The position numbers and the translations under genes were made by a program. The notes under the pieces are model-generated. The model saw nothing but the letters and a program-made list of their open reading frames with translations. It searched no databases and had not been told where the DNA came from. This document shows positions 6,554-7,049 of a stretch of 7,049 nucleotides of DNA, piece by piece; positions within the stretch are counted from its first letter, which is position 1; every line of letters begins with the position of its first letter. The DNA comes from Pseudomonadota bacterium (GTDB taxonomy: Bacteria; Pseudomonadota; Gammaproteobacteria; Burkholderiales; Gallionellaceae). Location: positions 1 to 7,049 of the forward strand of contig JAJZUH010000103.1 in the NCBI GenBank assembly GCA_021847165.1, written 5' to 3'.

Positions 6554-6581
6554 ATTGTAGCGCATGAGCAAGGCTTGCCAA
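6554..6581 (-). promoter_or_regulatory. Sigma70-like promoter of the b561 operon
   Basis: Read on the minus strand, TTGGCA (6576-6581) is a -35 element with one mismatch to TTGACA. After a 16-base spacer comes TACAAT (6554-6559), a -10 element with one mismatch to TATAAT. The predicted transcript would start near 6547 and have a leader of roughly 30 bases before the b561 ATG. The spacer contains the palindrome GCAAG-N-CTTGC (on the + strand, 6568-6578), and TGCGC/GCGCA inverted arms flank the -10 (6549-6553 and 6560-6564), so a regulator could bind here. The hexamers are seen directly; activity and regulation are inferred. Confidence 0.65.
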
Positions 6582-6594
6582 ATTGCCGGGCGCC

Positions 6595-7049
6595 TCAGGC
6601 AGGCGTCTGTCCGCCACGCTGCAGCCAATCCAGAGCGCCTTTCCCCGCCGCCAGGCCGCTGGCGAAACAGGCGGAGAGCAGGTAGCCCCCGGTGGGCGCT
6701 TCCCAGTCGAGCATCTCGCCCGCGCAGAATACGCCGGGCAGCCTGGCCAGCATCAGTCGTTCATCCAGCGCCTCGAATGCGACGCCGCCCGCGGTGCTGA
6801 TGGCCTCGCTCAGGGGACGCGTCCCCATCAGGCGCAAGGGCAGGGATTTGATGGTGCGTGCCAGCAGCGCGGGGTCGTGCATCTGTTCTGCATTCAGCGC
6901 CTCGCGCAGCAGGCCGGCTTTCACCCCTTTCAGCCCCAGCCTGCTTTGCAGGTGGCTGGAGAGCGAGCGCGACCCGCGTGGATGCGACACTTCTTTCTGT
7001 ACGCGTTGCAGCGGCCAGTCCGGCAACAGGTCGAGATGCAGCACGGCCT
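6595..7049 (-). CDS. HI0933/TIGR03862-type flavoprotein, C-terminal part
   Basis: The C-terminal 150 residues of an FAD-binding protein of the HI0933-like family; its N-terminal Rossmann FAD domain lies beyond the right edge. The best evidence is the closing FAD-contact region: GVFCAGEMLDWEAPTGGYLL, then SACFASGLAAGKGAL. In it, the AGE-x-x-D and P-T-G-G-Y motifs are those of the family, and the DWEAPTGGY form points to the TIGR03862 subgroup, sometimes labelled aminoacetone oxidase-like. AISTAGGVAFEAL, upstream of this, is also characteristic. The GTG at 7044 is an internal valine codon, not a start; the reading frame is open to the window edge. The substrate is unknown to me. The gene ends 75 bases before the b561 start codon, and the b561 promoter fills the gap. 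Confidence 0.85.
   Translation of the reverse strand, partial: AVLHLDLLPDWPLQRVQKEVSHPRGSRSLSSHLQSRLGLKGVKAGLLREALNAEQMHDPALLARTIKSLPLRLMGTRPLSEAISTAGGVAFEALDERLMLARLPGVFCAGEMLDWEAPTGGYLLSACFASGLAAGKGALDWLQRGGQTPA

Noticed and set aside
6520..6555. b561 start at the upstream ATG (6555)
   Set aside because: That ATG overlaps the -10 element, so it would not be in the predicted transcript, and the downstream ATG has a good ribosome-binding site.
5926..6567. 213-codon plus-strand frame opposite the cytochrome b561 gene
   Set aside because: The translation is a low-complexity, Asp/Gln/His-rich sequence of the kind expected from reading the opposite strand of a membrane protein. The b561 gene has a promoter, a ribosome-binding site and conserved histidines.
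7042..7044. GTG as the start of the flavoprotein gene
   Set aside because: The frame stays open to the window edge and the visible part is only the C-terminal region of a family that needs an N-terminal FAD domain, so the GTG is an internal valine codon.
1..7049. CRISPR arrays, insertion sequences, tRNA genes or horizontal-transfer signs
   Set aside because: I saw no spaced direct repeats, transposase-like frames, tRNA-like cloverleaf or abrupt composition change. All genes look like ordinary chromosomal genes.

Overview
The window looks like bacterial chromosome from a betaproteobacterium. By eye the GC content is in the high 50s percent, the genes are densely packed, and the protein sequences are close to E. 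coli in the ISC proteins but clearly diverged. A Nitrosomonadales or Gallionellaceae-type host is a reasonable guess, but nothing here proves it. I see no mobile element, CRISPR array, rRNA or tRNA gene, and no frameshifted gene.

Region 1 (1-4830, + strand) is a nearly complete housekeeping iron-sulfur cluster (ISC) operon in the classical order iscS (5' end cut by the window edge)-iscU-iscA-hscB-hscA-fdx-iscX. IscS supplies sulfur from cysteine and Fdx supplies electrons. The cluster is built on IscU, HscB and HscA release it from IscU, and IscA acts as an A-type carrier. IscX is the small acidic modulator of IscS. All catalytic and ligand residues I checked are present. The regulator iscR, if present, lies upstream of the window.

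Region 2 (4832-5335, + strand) is dsbB, the membrane quinone-linked oxidase of the disulfide-forming system. It starts one base after the iscX stop, so it is very probably co-transcribed with the ISC genes. This is the most noteworthy arrangement in the window.

Region 3 (5336-6519, - strand) is a run of three small membrane-protein genes transcribed towards dsbB: a cytochrome b561 family protein, a SirB family protein and a DUF2798 family protein. A good sigma70-like promoter with palindromic elements lies just upstream of the b561 gene. The DUF2798 and dsbB stop codons abut in the palindrome TGATCA, with GC-rich hairpins over the junction.

Region 4 (6595-7049, - strand) is the C-terminal part of a HI0933/TIGR03862-type FAD-dependent flavoprotein that runs off the right edge.

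I do not see a clearly new biological system. The points worth a second look are the dsbB linkage, the b561-SirB-DUF2798 set, and several small structured DNA/RNA elements at gene junctions.
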